Shown one piece after another: positions 51,540 to 63,050 of a stretch of DNA of 64,000 nucleotides (position 1 is its first letter; each line of letters opens with the position of its first letter). The notes under the pieces were generated by a model. It did no database searches. It was not told the DNA's origin and saw only the letters and a list, made by a program, of their open reading frames with translations. Origin of the DNA: Fulvia fulva. Its lineage: Eukaryota; Ascomycota; Dothideomycetes; Mycosphaerellales; Mycosphaerellaceae. The stretch lies in NCBI RefSeq assembly GCF_020509005.1, contig NC_063013.1, positions 6,634,001 to 6,698,000 of the forward strand, written 5' to 3'. A program made the translations under genes and the position numbers.

Positions 51540-52566
51540 CACGATCCAACATCTATCGGAGCCTCACGCTACATCACGTCTCCCACAGCTCCGCCATTGG
51601 GACTGTATGCATGTGCAACACGCAGACTGTTCGCCACGCCCGCCATGACTGAGCTCGACACACTTCTCTGTACGTTTCGTGCTGCTTGTGATGTCCCTCG
51701 GTCCAATCGAGTCTTCGCATCGAAGCAAGCAGAGCTGGCCTGCGTGGCCTGCGCCGAGCCCTCGAGTATGTTCCATGTTCCAGGCCAGGCAGTTCTACCT
51801 TAGGCCTGTTGGACCACGTAGTCATAGCCGCAGCCAGCTACACTTGGCGAAGCGCATCTGAGGAAACCCAGCCCAGAGGTAACAACGTGTGAAGAGTATT
51901 GTGAAGATGAAGTGAAAGATGAGCCTGTCTGTCCAGTAGCGGGAGAAGCCGCACACACTGAAGGTACATAAGCAACTAACTTCGCCCCACCTCCATCAAC
52001 GGGCTAGATGGTGTAGTCGGCTCTGCGCAAGTCCGCTTTCGACAATAACAAAGCTTCGAAATGACATGTGTAACCCGCTCGCCAAATGATGGCTTAAAAA
52101 TCGTTGAACAGAAAGTAAAAACTCGGTTTAGAGGGCCAGTAGGCAGCCGGGGTTTTCTATCGCGACTATCATGGGAAAAGCTAAAGAGGTGTAACCTAGT
52201 GCGTCTTTTTGCTGGTGCGTAGGCTGGGGTTTGAGTTCGAGTCCTGATAATGACAGGTAGTGATAGTAAAGGGTCGAGCGTTTTTCTTTTGTCGTTTGCG
52301 CGCTGTGGAATTTTTTGGATGTCACGTGCAATATGCGTTCTGTTTTATATCATCTCTCCACTCTCCAATATTTTAATGCATTTTGGTGATATTCAGTGGG
52401 TGGTGGGGCAAAAGCGGCTGCACAACGCTCCAAAACGGCGCTGCATGTGAAGGTCTTGGCACTTGCTGAAATAGCAGGAACGACGACTTTTGGACCACAC
52501 GTATCTTCGCAAACATCATCAGGACGCGTGCCTTTGCTTCGCAAGCTCAACATACCGCTTAAGAAG
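51540..52566. other. Intergenic region
   Basis: About 1 kb with no ORF showing a domain. It is moderately AT-rich around 52060-52400, unlike its neighbours. A T-loop-like GTTCGAGTCC occurs near 52231, but no matching tRNA arms are present. Confidence 0.4.
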
Positions 52567-53163
52567 ATGGAATCCGCCGGCGTGCCTCAGCTGTCACTCA
52601 AAATCGAGCTAGAGGACGCGAAGCGCATCATTACCCAGCTGCAAGCCGATCTCGCCAGCAAGGAGAAGCAGCTCAGCGACACACGCAAATTCAACCTTGA
52701 GCAGTTGATCAAACACCGCGAAGCTGAAAAAGCGCTTCGAGTGCACCAGTTAGCTTTAGGCCATTCGCACCCTCGAGTCCTCACTAACACTATCAGCAGC
52801 ACTGCGCCGCCTCTCGAAGACAACAGCGAAGACCAAGCCATCGCATCGTCTACCAGTCTCACCACCACCCACAGGCCAACAAAGCATGGCTGCCCCGGTG
52901 CTCAACGTTCTGGACTCCCTATATCGCCACATCATCTTCCAGCAGGCCCTGCTCATCGTGGCGCTGCAAGATTGGGTCCATCTGCACTCTCATCGGGCCG
53001 GACAAGACCTTCGAGACAACCTATGATGGGATCTGGACGCCGCGAGGATCTGGATCCACCCCCCTCGAGAACTACTTTCCGATCGCCGTGGGAAGCTCTC
53101 AATGCCCTGGATGACGGTGCGGAAGTACATGTAGAGAAGGATCGAGAGCAGGAGGAGGACTGA
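52567..53163 (+). CDS. Hypothetical coiled-coil protein, uncertain model
   Basis: From the ATG at 52567 (MESAGVPQLSLKIELEDAKR) the frame encodes about 55 residues of convincing heptad-type coiled coil (IITQLQADLASKEKQLS), then a Ser/Thr/Pro-rich tail to the stop at 53161-53163. The frame is open further upstream to about 52396 but without coding character. The second half overlaps a different frame starting at ATG 52886 (MAAPVLNVLDSLYRHIIFQQ) that reads more like a folded protein and has its own stop (53024-53026) followed by further open sequence. An intron with acceptor CACAG near 52874 could link the two, but I could not fix its donor. No function proposed. Confidence 0.35.
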   Translation: MESAGVPQLSLKIELEDAKRIITQLQADLASKEKQLSDTRKFNLEQLIKHREAEKALRVHQLALGHSHPRVLTNTISSTAPPLEDNSEDQAIASSTSLTTTHRPTKHGCPGAQRSGLPISPHHLPAGPAHRGAARLGPSALSSGRTRPSRQPMMGSGRREDLDPPPSRTTFRSPWEALNALDDGAEVHVEKDREQEED

Positions 53164-53547
53164 GCACAAATTGTCTTTGCCACACAGCGCTTTCACTCGG
53201 GCGGAGCTGTAGACTGAACCTCCGACTGTCGATCAAATTTGTGGTGGCGTAGAGGGAAAAGTGAATGGTGCGCTCTGGGTCGTCTTGCGCCAGAAGCGCT
53301 TCATCGGATGTGAGGGTATGGGTGGTAGCTTCATCGGGAGGCATCTCTATCGGTTGGCATCCTTCTGTGCAATGCGCGGGCTCTGGAAGCGCTGTTTGAT
53401 CGACTGATGACTGTCGCTATGTTCGGCTACACGGGATCGGAATGAGATTGACATCTGAGAACGGGGCCTCAAGGAATACATGAAGCATGGCATGATGTCT
53501 ACACTACCCATACCATCTAACGCCATCGCTCAAGCATCAACGCCATC
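53164..53547. other. Intergenic region between convergent genes
   Basis: 384 bp with no gene; expected to carry the 3' ends of the coiled-coil gene and sec62. Confidence 0.4.
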
Positions 53548-54774
53548 TCAATCTTCATCACCCTCCTCCACACTCGCCTTCTGCGGCTCCACAGCCTGTC
53601 CACCACTCGCCGGCGCCTCCTCCGCAGGCGATGCAGGCGTACTCTCCACCGGCGCAGTCGCCGAAGCCACCCCAGTAGTCACAACAGGCTCACTCTTCTC
53701 TCCCTTCTTCCCCTTCTTGCCCTCCGCTTCCGCCGCCTTCAACGCTCTCCTCTCCTTCTTCCTCAAACTCTCCTCCTTCTTCCGCTTCTTCATCGCCTTA
53801 TCATCCTCATGCCACGCCCACAGCGGCTTGAAACTGTCAAAGAAGCCTACATCTTCGAACAGGTTCGGGTACAGCCAGAGACCAGGTGGAACAGCGAACA
53901 TTGTGATCAGGAAGAGGATCAGGCGAACGATCGCCATGGCGAAGAAGAGACCAAGAAGTCCGAGCATGCCCATACTGAGGTACCAGACTCCGATTCTGAG
54001 CTTGACGGGCCAGACAGGGAAGAAGACGACTGCGAGGATGAGGGCCAGAGCTCCAGCTGCGTAGAGCTTGTTCTTCCATTGTGATCCTTCGTATAGCCAA
54101 ACGTAGTAGAACTCATCGCTCGCCTCTTGCTGCGGTTCGACCTTGACTGTCCACAACCCCTTTGTCCTCTTCTTCTTGCCGTGGTCGTGGCCTTCGTGTG
54201 GGTCGATCTTGCTCACGCGGAGGGCGAGGAGTGACATGGGGAGGGTCTTGAAGCAGTTCTCGGCAGTGACGCGGTCTTTGACTTCGGGCAGGATTGGGTT
54301 CTTCTTGCGTGCCTTGACGTAGGCATCGGATTGGAGGGCTCGGATCGCGCGCTTGACTTTGAACATGTCCTTGCGCTGCTGGTTCAAGATGCAGGTGCGG
54401 GGCTTGAGATCCTGCTTCTGGAGGAAGTGGGCGACGGCGAGACCTTCAGGCTTGGGTGGACCGGGTGCGATGGGGACTTGCTGGCCGGGTTGTGCTCCCT
54501 GCGGGCCGTGTTGGTGCTGGCCTTGCTGTTGTTGGGCTTGTTGCTGCTGGTGTTGCTGCTGCTGGGCGTGTCGCTGGGCTTGGTGCATGTATTGTGCTTT
54601 CATCTTCTCGACGTAGTCTGGGACCGACATGCCAGCCTTTTCTGCATCGGCGGCGAGTTGTTGCTGCATGGCGCGGATCTGCTCTGGGGAGGGTTGTTGC
54701 ATCTGTCGCATTCCTGGTGGAGGCCCGCCTTGCTCTGCGCCCGGTGGCACCTGTTGCGGTTGTGGTTGAGCCAT
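53548..54774 (-). CDS. SEC62: Sec62, post-translational protein translocation subunit of the ER
   Basis: A 408-residue ORF with the Sec62 order. The N-terminus is Gln/Pro-rich with a long CAG/CAA-encoded Gln-His run. The cytosolic domain contains GLAVAHFLQKQDLKPRTCIL and DMFKVKRAIRALQSDAY, which binds the translocon partner. Two membrane segments lie at about 236-255 (LYAAGALALILAVVFFPVW) and 263-293, connected by a short luminal loop (PVKLRIGVWYLSMG). The C-terminus is a Lys/Glu-rich cytosolic tail. Sec62 works with Sec63 and Sec61 to import proteins after translation. The open frame extends 23 codons further upstream; the ATG at 54772-54774 (MAQPQPQQV) was chosen as the start of family-like sequence. 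Wobble positions flip from C-rich to G-rich on the coding strand in the last 80 codons. Confidence 0.92.
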   Translation of the reverse strand: MAQPQPQQVPPGAEQGGPPPGMRQMQQPSPEQIRAMQQQLAADAEKAGMSVPDYVEKMKAQYMHQAQRHAQQQQHQQQQAQQQQGQHQHGPQGAQPGQQVPIAPGPPKPEGLAVAHFLQKQDLKPRTCILNQQRKDMFKVKRAIRALQSDAYVKARKKNPILPEVKDRVTAENCFKTLPMSLLALRVSKIDPHEGHDHGKKKRTKGLWTVKVEPQQEASDEFYYVWLYEGSQWKNKLYAAGALALILAVVFFPVWPVKLRIGVWYLSMGMLGLLGLFFAMAIVRLILFLITMFAVPPGLWLYPNLFEDVGFFDSFKPLWAWHEDDKAMKKRKKEESLRKKERRALKAAEAEGKKGKKGEKSEPVVTTGVASATAPVESTPASPAEEAPASGGQAVEPQKASVEEGDED

Positions 54775-55277
54775 GTTCGTGGTATCGTGTTTGTCGTGCG
54801 CAGGGAAAGGTGGTGGTGGGTGGTGTCTCGGGGGGTTGTTCAATAGAAAGTGCCAGGTGGTAGAATAGATCTATTTCAGGACAAGTCTGAGAACGCGGGC
54901 ACAAGTGACGACGTGTCCCCGGCTCAGAAACAAAAAGTCAAAGTCTCTCGAAAACAGCACCTCACCTTCACCTTCGTGATAGCAGTACAGTCCTTCACGA
55001 TAGCAGATTGTATTCAACGATATCGCAAAAAGCGATCATCGAATACTACTACCACAATGCTCTCGATGACACCACCCATCGCCGCTCCAGACCGCAAGAC
55101 GCCACATGCACCCCAAGCACAAACACGAACACTACACTAGAACTCACCACTGTGGATCCAGGACCACAGCAGATACAGTACACTAACATACATACGTCCC
55201 ATCTCTCACCAAACAGCCTCCCCCCCCTCCACTCCTCCGCTCTCCCACTCCTCCGCCAGGACCAGTTCCAGTCCTCA
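54775..55277. other. Intergenic region, sec62 promoter side
   Basis: 503 bp with the sec62 promoter and the 3' end of the cold-shock-like gene. The part at 55150-55277 is very C-rich. No gene supported. Confidence 0.4.
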
Positions 55278-55885
55278 TCACCCCCTCCCACCCTTATACC
55301 TCAACACCCTCACCTCCTTGGCCCTCTCCCCTTTCCCCAGAACATACTCAACCCTCTGCCCACTCCTCAGCGTCCTCACATTCCCAAATGCATAACCCAT
55401 CGTATCCGTCTCCACCAGCCCAGACCTGTAAACCTTGACATACTTCCCCACATCTACTCCCATCGGACGAATCAACCCATGCCCGGCCTCGTCATCGAAG
55501 GACACGACGACGCCGTAATTAAGGTCGGAAGTCTTTACCTTTGACGACGAGGTAGAGGATTGAGATGTGGTATGGGCCTTGCCGTCGTTGCTGCCGCCAC
55601 CGAGCTTTCGTCCCAAATTGTCGAAGAAACCGCCTCGTCCGTTTTTCTTCTTCTTCTTCTTCTTCTTCTTCTTCTTGTTGCCAGATCTGGCAGAGCTTTT
55701 GAATGTATAACTGTTCACATGCATCAGCGCGCGTTCGCATATGGTGTCTTTCGGTGGCTTCGGCCAACTCACAACGCAACAACAGCAAGCCCAACGGCTC
55801 CAAGAAGAATCAAATCCCTGTTCCTAGCCCATATCGATGGCTGCGGTAGAACCGTGGACCTAAAGGGACTGCGAAATCCGACCAT
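55278..55885 (-). CDS. Membrane-anchored cold-shock-domain-like protein, two exons
   Basis: Exon 1 (55773-55885) and exon 2 (55278-55710) join in phase 2 across a 62-bp intron (GTGAGT, CAG), giving 181 residues. Exon 1 encodes a basic N-terminus and a hydrophobic segment, LILLGAVGLAVVAF, ending at the splice site. Exon 2 starts YTFKSSARSG, then a run of eleven Lys encoded by an AAG microsatellite, a Gly-rich linker, and a domain reading YGVVVSFDDEAGHGLIRP with GQRVEYVLG near the end. This fits the cold-shock/OB fold (usual GxVKWFdxxKGyGFI...GxxVxF), though the aromatic RNA-binding residues are only partly kept. The anchor suggests an ER, mitochondrial or other membrane location. I know of no characterised homologue. 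Confidence 0.6.
55645..55676. repeat. TTC/GAA trinucleotide microsatellite in coding sequence
   Basis: About ten TTC units on the plus strand, read as AAG on the coding strand of the cold-shock-like gene where they encode its Lys run. Length variation would change the Lys count without frameshift. Confidence 0.9.
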
Positions 55886-56555
55886 TGCCACCCAAAGTAC
55901 TGTGCTGCCTTGATATAGACTTCAACTAGCTCAGAAACGCAGGTGAATCCCGACTTCGCACAGGCCAACTCCCATTGCTCCACTTCGCCACATGATCCGT
56001 GGTGGGTTTACATGACATTAGATCAGGTATCAAGGTAGTACAAGCCAAGATCTAGATGTCGAGGTCAAATCGGGAAAGAACCGATCAATATCATAACAAC
56101 CATACACATATTCCATACAAGTAAGTAGGTAAGTAAAAAGGCTCGAAAATCCTAATAATCCGGGTATATCCATCCATCCGATCCATAGATCCATCGTCCA
56201 TAATTCATGTTCATACCCCATTTCATACCCACCGAACGCCATCTCTTTATACCAAAAAGGTGCTCAACTGCCGCATGCCATATTCATTAGCAGCAAGAGC
56301 AGCCCAGCATATCGCAACACGCTATAACATCCGAGAAAAAGAAGGAGCTACCCATATGCTCCCCTTGTTGTAGTAAATCAGTTCTGTACGCCATTCCATG
56401 AATACCTTCCTTCGGTCCTTTCTGCTATTGCTGCTGCCTGTACGCCTTCGCTATGCAGCTGTAATGTCCTGTCCATCCCATAAAAACTCCTTTCCTTTCT
56501 GACAAGGTTGTGCATATGCGTGATTAAGCCTGTGGTCTCATTTGATGTGAGATAG
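55886..56555. other. Region holding the Pumilio 3' UTR and the cold-shock-like gene promoter
   Basis: 670 bp, A/T-richer than its surroundings, with no supported ORF. Its position implies the 3' UTR of the Pumilio gene and the promoter of the cold-shock-like gene. Confidence 0.45.
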
Positions 56556-59530
56556 TCACCGGTGGATGCCGGTGTGGTCATTTGATTGGTCGCTTCCCTG
56601 TCGGCTCTTGTTCATGGCTCCTTCGACGGCATCGCCGTTGATGCTGGGAACGATCGAGCTTTGAGGCGTGTCCGCGATAAGCGGTGGTGGTGTGTTGGCT
56701 GCTGATGTGTAGCTGCTTGGGAAGGGCGGCGTCGCGTAGTGTGGTGCATATGTCGGGCGGATGTCTCGGCCATTGGCCATCGCACCGCCGGTCGCGCTGC
56801 TCATGCTGCCATTGCGAGGAGGATCAAATTTGTGCATTCTCTTATCGATGGACATGATTTGCTTGCCGCAGCCTGTGCGTTTGGCGTGTGTAACAGCTGG
56901 CTGAATGACCTCTTGAAACATCATGTAATCTTGCTGGTTCAATGTGTCCAAAAGTTTCTCTGCGTAGTTGTTAGCATGTAGCATAATGTCTCTGCAGATG
57001 AGGGTCACTTACGAATGACATAATTGCCAAAGTTGTCCTTGATCATCAGCACGAGAGGGCTCTCGCCTTCGATGCGTCTCTGGCTATTTTGGACCAGACG
57101 CATAACGACTTGGTGTCGCCACTGCTCACCAGACTTCTCCAAACACTTCTCGACGACATTGCTGGCAAATTTGTGCTTGCTGTATCCCTCCAGATTGTTC
57201 ATGACGATGTCGAGGACCTCCCGTCTGCACGCTCCTTCGTCATGTGCGACGATGTGCTGAACCACGTAGTTGCCAAACTGATCAGAGATCATGGTATGAA
57301 TGCTGTTCATCAGTTCGGCCATGATCATCGACTTTTGCGGCAGGTCGCACTTCTCCAAGCATCGCTGGATGACGCGACACCCGTAAGCGTGTATGCTTAG
57401 ACTCTGCACCTGACCCGCAAAAGCTTCGATGATGAAAGCGATGGTGTTGGGGTGGCATCGCTCAATCGCTTTCTGGATGACATGGTTGCCATTCTGGTCC
57501 TTGACACAGTCGAGGACGTGGCCTTTGAGTTCTGCCACAAGCTGTTGCTGTTGGTCGACGAGAACGTGATCAAGCGCCTTCTGCACAACGCGGCACCCAT
57601 ACATTTGCTTGCTGAGCGAGTAAACTTGACCTTGCATCTTCTTTGCCAGAATCTTCTTGTGCGACATGTCGCCGTGCTCGAAGAACTTCTGGATCACATA
57701 GTTCCCGAAGACATCAGTCATGAGAGGGATCGCGTTGGGCTCGATCTCTCGAAACACGCGATCTTTCTCGTCAGAGTTTGCAGTCTCGAGCTTGGTTTGA
57801 ATGAAGCGCGAGCCATGTTGATCACCGCTGAACTCGGCAATATGGTCGTAGATGTCACGAAGCTCGTAGCGCTTCGTCTTGGTGTTGGACTTGAACTCAT
57901 ACATGAGCGCACTCTGCACGCCATCGCCGGAAGGGTCCTCACGTGCGCCATTTGGAACATCGATACCAGGTATACACATGGGCATCATGTTCATGTATGG
58001 AGGAATACCGGCGTATTGCATGGCGGCTGGGAATCCGTACTGATCGTACATTGTAGCCGCATAGGGACTCTGGACCGGTAGCGGGGCAGCCATGAGCTGG
58101 CGTGTGCGTGGGTCAAGGTATGCTTGCTGTTCAGGAACAACAGGTGTTCGACGATTCATGGCAAGCGAGCCGTTGCTAGAGTTCTGCCAGTCGGATCCCC
58201 GCGGAACTCCTTGCTGTTCGAAAGCGCGCTGAGATAAACCATTCCCATTGTACGGCTGTCCAGGCCTGAAGTCGAAGGCACTGCTTTGCAAACGTCTCGC
58301 GGCGAGTGCCGGGATCTCGTATGCTGAGAGAAAATCAGTCTGTCGCGGTGTGGTTTCTTCGACGCCAAGGAAGCTCATGTTCTGTCGATCGTAGTCGTCC
58401 GAGTCCTGTGGTCGAGCAAGGCCATTGTTCGTCTGCCAGGATGAACGCGACATGCTCGAAGTACTGTAGCCGTTGTATCCATTCGATGAAGGCATTGGTC
58501 TGTACGAGGTGCTGGGACGACTGTCTCCGTTCATGTTCATCTGCCCGAACTGCATTGCAAGCTGATCACCGCCGTTCATGTACATGCCGTAGCCACCATT
58601 ACGCTGCGACGAGATCGATGGTGCGCGCGAGCTGTTCGTTGATGGTCGTTGAGACTGCCGCGAATAGTCAACGCGTGAGAATGAAGGTGGCTCTACATCT
58701 GAATGTCGCGATGGTGGCAGACTGTTGTCTCTTGAGGTTGGACCGCTTGTGGTGCGATGGAAGGGAAATTGAGTGCGGCGTTCGTCAATGGGAGATGGAG
58801 TATTCTGATCACCCCATCCTGCGCTTCCGCCAACGGCAGAATCTGGCTTCGTCTTGATGGCAGGGTCACTGGGTCGGTTGAACTTCGTGTAAATGTGTGG
58901 AGGCTCGTCACCTCGTCCGGACAGACCGTTGCTGAATCCATTGCTGAAGCTCTGGCGGGTTGCAGGTAGCGTGGTTGCGTTGAGACTGATTGCTGGAGCA
59001 CGCGTTGCGTATGGCATTTGGTTCTGGCTGAACGGCATGGTGGCGGTGGTGTTCGCGTTGCTGGCACTTCGCTGCGGCTGCAGTGAGTTGTCTGCAAATC
59101 GTCCGTTGGGCTGCATCGATCGTCCGAGAGTGTGGTGGCGAGCTTTTGATGCCCAAGCATTGCGGTTGACCCAGTCTTCCGAGACGGAGGAGTCGACGAG
59201 AGAGCCAGAGCCAGTCTTAGCCTCAGGCTCCTCCGTCTGTGTAGTGACACGCGACACTGAGTTGTCTCGAAGGGTCGCGTCCGATGTCAGGCCGTTGGTC
59301 ATCATGCCAGTGGTCGATGCCCAAATGCTGTTAGAACCCCATGGGTTGACTGTTGCTCTGATTGTGCCGTTCGTGCTCTTCTTATTCGTCGTGGTGTTCA
59401 TGCTATTAAACGATCGCGACTGCAACCCAACGTCAGCAGGGCGTTCCAACGCTACCGAGTGTGGCTGTCGGCCACTCACAGTGTTGGTGAACGCCATGTT
59501 GCTGCTGGTGCTGGTCGCACCATGAGACAT
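56556..59530 (-). CDS. Pumilio/PUF-family RNA-binding protein, two or three exons
   Basis: Exons 57013-59530 and 56556-56959 join in phase 1 across a 53-bp intron (GTAAGT, GCTAAC, CAG), restoring DNFGNYVIQKLLDTL inside the last repeat. The N-terminal half (about 1-520) is Ser/Asn/Gln-rich and disordered. The PUF domain starts near YELRDIYDHIAEFSGDQHGSRFIQ and contains eight repeats with recognition triplets such as GSRFIQ, GNYVIQ, YGCRVVQ and YGCRVIQ. PUF proteins bind 8-nt UGUA-type sites in mRNA 3' UTRs and repress or localise transcripts in the cytoplasm. A 60-nt stretch at 59420-59479 has GTGAGT, GCTGACG and TTGCAG, is a multiple of three and has no stop, so it may be a spliced or retained intron (953 versus 973 residues). 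The C-terminus is Pro/Ser-rich. The start is the first ATG of the frame. Confidence 0.9.
59420..59479 (-). other. Candidate optional intron (60 nt, in-frame, no stop) in the Pumilio gene
   Basis: Boundaries are GTGAGT and TTGCAG with a GCTGACG branch-like site about 15 nt before the acceptor. Both ends fall at phase 0, so splicing removes 20 codons and retention keeps the frame. The translated segment is not conserved-looking. Confidence 0.55.
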
Positions 59531-62500
59531 TATACAAAGGTATGTGCGAGAAGTGAGATTACTGTATAGATCGCGGCGGTCGTGAAGGTCGTGGTCGATG
59601 GAAAGTGGTGTAGTGTCTACAAGAAATGCGCCGTGCAGCAGTAGCGACAGCTGAATAGGGAGATATGGCGTTGCAGGAGCGGGTCTGCGTCTGGAAGCTG
59701 GACTATACAGAGCTTGTCAGCATTATGACACACAAGGCTCCCAGGCACCGGTACGCCCATGAGGACGCTGGCAGCTGGGATGCGGGTGGTTTGTGGGCTG
59801 TGGAGTCTGGGGCTGAGCGTACGTACTACCGCAGCTATACACTGGTTCTGCGCGCGAAGGCGTCTCGGTGGTGGTCGGTGGTGGTCGGTGGTGGTGCTGG
59901 TAGTTCGCATGTACACAGTACAGGCAAGCAAGCAAGCAGCTGCGCAGTCTGACGCCGGGACGCGGCGACTCTCAATCAGGCCAGGCGGCTGCCAGGGAGG
60001 ATCAAAGGTATGTGAGCTGGGGACAAGTACACGGTTATGTGCAAAGAGACGCTGCAGGGCTAATCCCTCTCGCCGGCGAAGCGTAATCTCACGGGCGGCG
60101 AATGTGCTCAGAAGCACCACCTGCGCTGGCCTGAGGACGATGAGAGCGGTAGTGGTGCTGGGAGTGGTCGGCGGGTCGCATCGATGGAGATGGTGCGCGC
60201 GCTCAACAGGTGTCGGGCGGCAGATATGTGTGGGGGTCGCTGGCCAGACATGCAAGGGATCTCTGAGCAATGCTGCGTGTGGAATGCGCCAGTGTCTGTT
60301 GCCAGCAAAGGTAGAGCAGTATGATGGGCAGCAGCCGGGTTTTGGTGGGATGTGAAGCAAGTCAAGATTGTGATGGAAGAGGAAGGACAACGGACTGCAG
60401 GCGGAGAGGACCTGCTCTAAGCTGCGCTGCACGAACAACAACAAGAAGCAAGTGTAAGTCGTAGTCAAGAAGGCGGCTCTGGGGCCCGGTCTGCGAAGTG
60501 AACCTGTCCTGTGCGCTGAAGGGAAGGGAGAGTCAAGAAACGACAGCGAACAACATCCATGCATGATGCAGAATTCCAGCCTGTACGTCGGTCGGCGCGT
60601 ACACGGTCTAGCTATGTATAGTATAGCCCGCGACCCTTGGAACGGACTGCGTTCAACCCTTCGCAACGGGGCCAACATCCCATTTGCTGCCTGTATCCTG
60701 TAGCCTGCAGACAAAGGCCATACTGCCAACGCCGCAGTCCCCACCGCAACGCCTCACGATCACAAACACTGCCGGTGCAAGATACTCTCTCGTCTCTGCG
60801 CAGCCAACATTTTACTGTCTCGCGGAGTGCCATACAGCAGCATCGAACGCCTCCCAGGCGCAATCCACGGCCACTGTACCGCAATGCTGACCGCTCTTCC
60901 GCCTTGCTGCGTGAAGCCTTCTGCGTTGACGAGACGTTCGTTTCAGCATCCACTGAACGGCCCGCGACGTCTCCTCAGGCGGAGCTCCCCTCATCGTCCT
61001 CATCCAACCCGTCCAGCGTTGTGTTGCACAGCAGCAGCTCGGCGCAGGCTAAGGTGGATCTTCAGGAAGGGCTTGCTGGCGTCGCTCCGATACGCTGCAA
61101 TGCGAATCATCGCGTAGCGGCAACCTTGAACCATGAGACGTGGCTAAGTCAAACTAACTTGAGTCTCTACAGACACCTTACTCGTGCGACAACGATACCA
61201 AGAGACAGCATCACCATCTCGAACAGTCTGGTAGTGCAGACGGCGGAGAGGTCTGTCGCGCATGCAGGGAGGCCGCCTTCCCTTCATGTTTGCTGCGCGA
61301 CTCCACATGAGAAATGCACGTCAAGCCTGTTTCGACATCCACAAAAGATCCGATGCAAGCATCCGAGCTGCACATCACTCATCTTCCAGGAATCCGGTAA
61401 CTCAAGCCACTGCAGCATGAAGGAATATCCGAAACGGCTAACCCAGAGATTTGGTGACATGCCTCGTTTGATAAGACATCTTCAGAGCCGCACCCTCGCA
61501 TCGCAGCACATCGACAGCAAGGCCTGGAAACGGTATCCATGAGCGAGGGAAACTTCGCAGCACTTCACAGCACTTCGCCTAGGACGAATATGCATCGACA
61601 GGTATGTATATTGCCGTTGCATATACGACTTATCTTCGTTCCGGAATGCATCATGAAGCAGCAATACGATCATCATTATCGCAACGTCTTTAGCCCGAAA
61701 CAGTCTCCGACAAAACACCCGGTGCGCGCGAGCACTTGCCTCAACCGTCGGAGAATATATCGCTCAAGCTTTACACGCTTCAAGGTCGTTCTATAGTCAC
61801 GACAGCCGCCACGATAAACTCAGCATTCAGCTGCGGCACCGAAGGCAGTCCTGCAGGTGTCGTGAAATAACATCCTGCATAGCAGCTATGACTTATGCTC
61901 GTTCATCGCACTATGGCAGCCACGACAATGCATGAGTCGAGAGCCAATGCTGCTAGACGAAATACTTCTTTAGCAAAACATACCGACTTTTCCTGTTCGA
62001 CTTCATTAGGATCACGCCAAACCGCTCAAGGGCAGTGCCCGAGGCATTGGGACATGCTAGACAAGCCATATGCCAATGCTCTTGAAGCCTCTTCGTTTGT
62101 GGGTAGGATTGTGCCTGACGAGCAGAGGCATATTATCTCGAGATACGCCAATCGAGCGTGGCCAATGCGTAGACACATCCGCGGAAGCCCTCACCTTGTC
62201 ATTGACGGTTACTGGTAAGATCAAGCCAAGGCAGCAGACTGACAACACCGCCGCACCGCCGCACCGCCGCACCGCCGCACCGCTCACTCGACCCCAAACA
62301 TTTCTCTCTTCCCGACGGATGCATGCTTTGCTCGAAGTCAAGATTTCAGGCCATTAGACACGAGCAGGGATGTGCTTCTGCTCATGTAGACCAATGCCTA
62401 GTGAGGAGTAGCATTCGGTAGTCGACAGATCCATGTGTCGCCATGCTCATTCGTGCCAGCGTGGTGAGTCCATCGTGGCCACTCATGAGCTTCACGCCAG

Positions 62501-63050
62501 CACATTGTGCATGTGCCCCGAACCAATGGCTTCAGATGAGTTCATCGAGCTCTGATCGTCCACGTGTCGTCTTTCTTCAGGTTTGCTTAACAATCGTCGT
62601 GCGATACCTGACCTGTGATGCAGCGCGGATGATGGGGGGTATGGTCTAGCAGCATTGGACCTTGCCACCAGCAAAGCTTGGTGTTTAGGTAGAGCTTTCA
62701 ACAGAAGTCCTAATCAATATAGTCTCAGCCATCAAAATCTCATACTGCGCCGTGCCATTGAGTCACAGTCTAGCACCATTGTAACGCGATGAACATACCA
62801 TGAGAGTCGATGGCTCATCATCGCTAGTCGCCCTTTCCGTGGGATGAGTCAGAGCACGAGCCACCGCTAGGATCTGATAAGCCGAAGTGACGTTCTCTTC
62901 AAATAGAGAGAGCTCTTCACAAGCTCAGGCACGAACAACCGCTCACCACTACATTGCCGCCGCAAACAACAAACAGCGCTCTCCAATCTCATCCATATCG
63001 CCACATTGGACACTGCAACTCACCTCGACAACACCACACCAACCTCAAAC
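59531..63050. other. Long gene-free region upstream of Pumilio and eIF6
   Basis: 3.5 kb between divergent starts. The longest frames are 59617-60744 (minus, 375 codons) and 60637-61542 (plus, 301 codons). They overlap head-on, are Ser/Arg/His/Cys-rich, and show no domain, so I treat them as composition-driven. Long leaders with several upstream ORFs are usual for PUF genes, and the minus-strand frame would end 86 bp before the Pumilio ATG. A 9-bp repeat lies at 62246-62283. The last 150 bp before 63051 are CA-rich, as expected for the eIF6 leader. Confidence 0.5.
62246..62283. repeat. CACCGCCGC 9-bp tandem repeat
   Basis: Four perfect copies plus a partial unit in non-coding DNA. Confidence 0.9.

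Noticed and set aside
52200..52260. Possible tRNA because of GTTCGAGTCC
   Set aside because: The bases around the motif do not form a T stem and no acceptor or D arm could be placed.
59617..60744. 375-codon minus-strand ORF as a gene
   Set aside because: Composition-driven (Arg/His/Pro/Cys), no family features, lies in the likely Pumilio leader; kept only as a possible upstream ORF.
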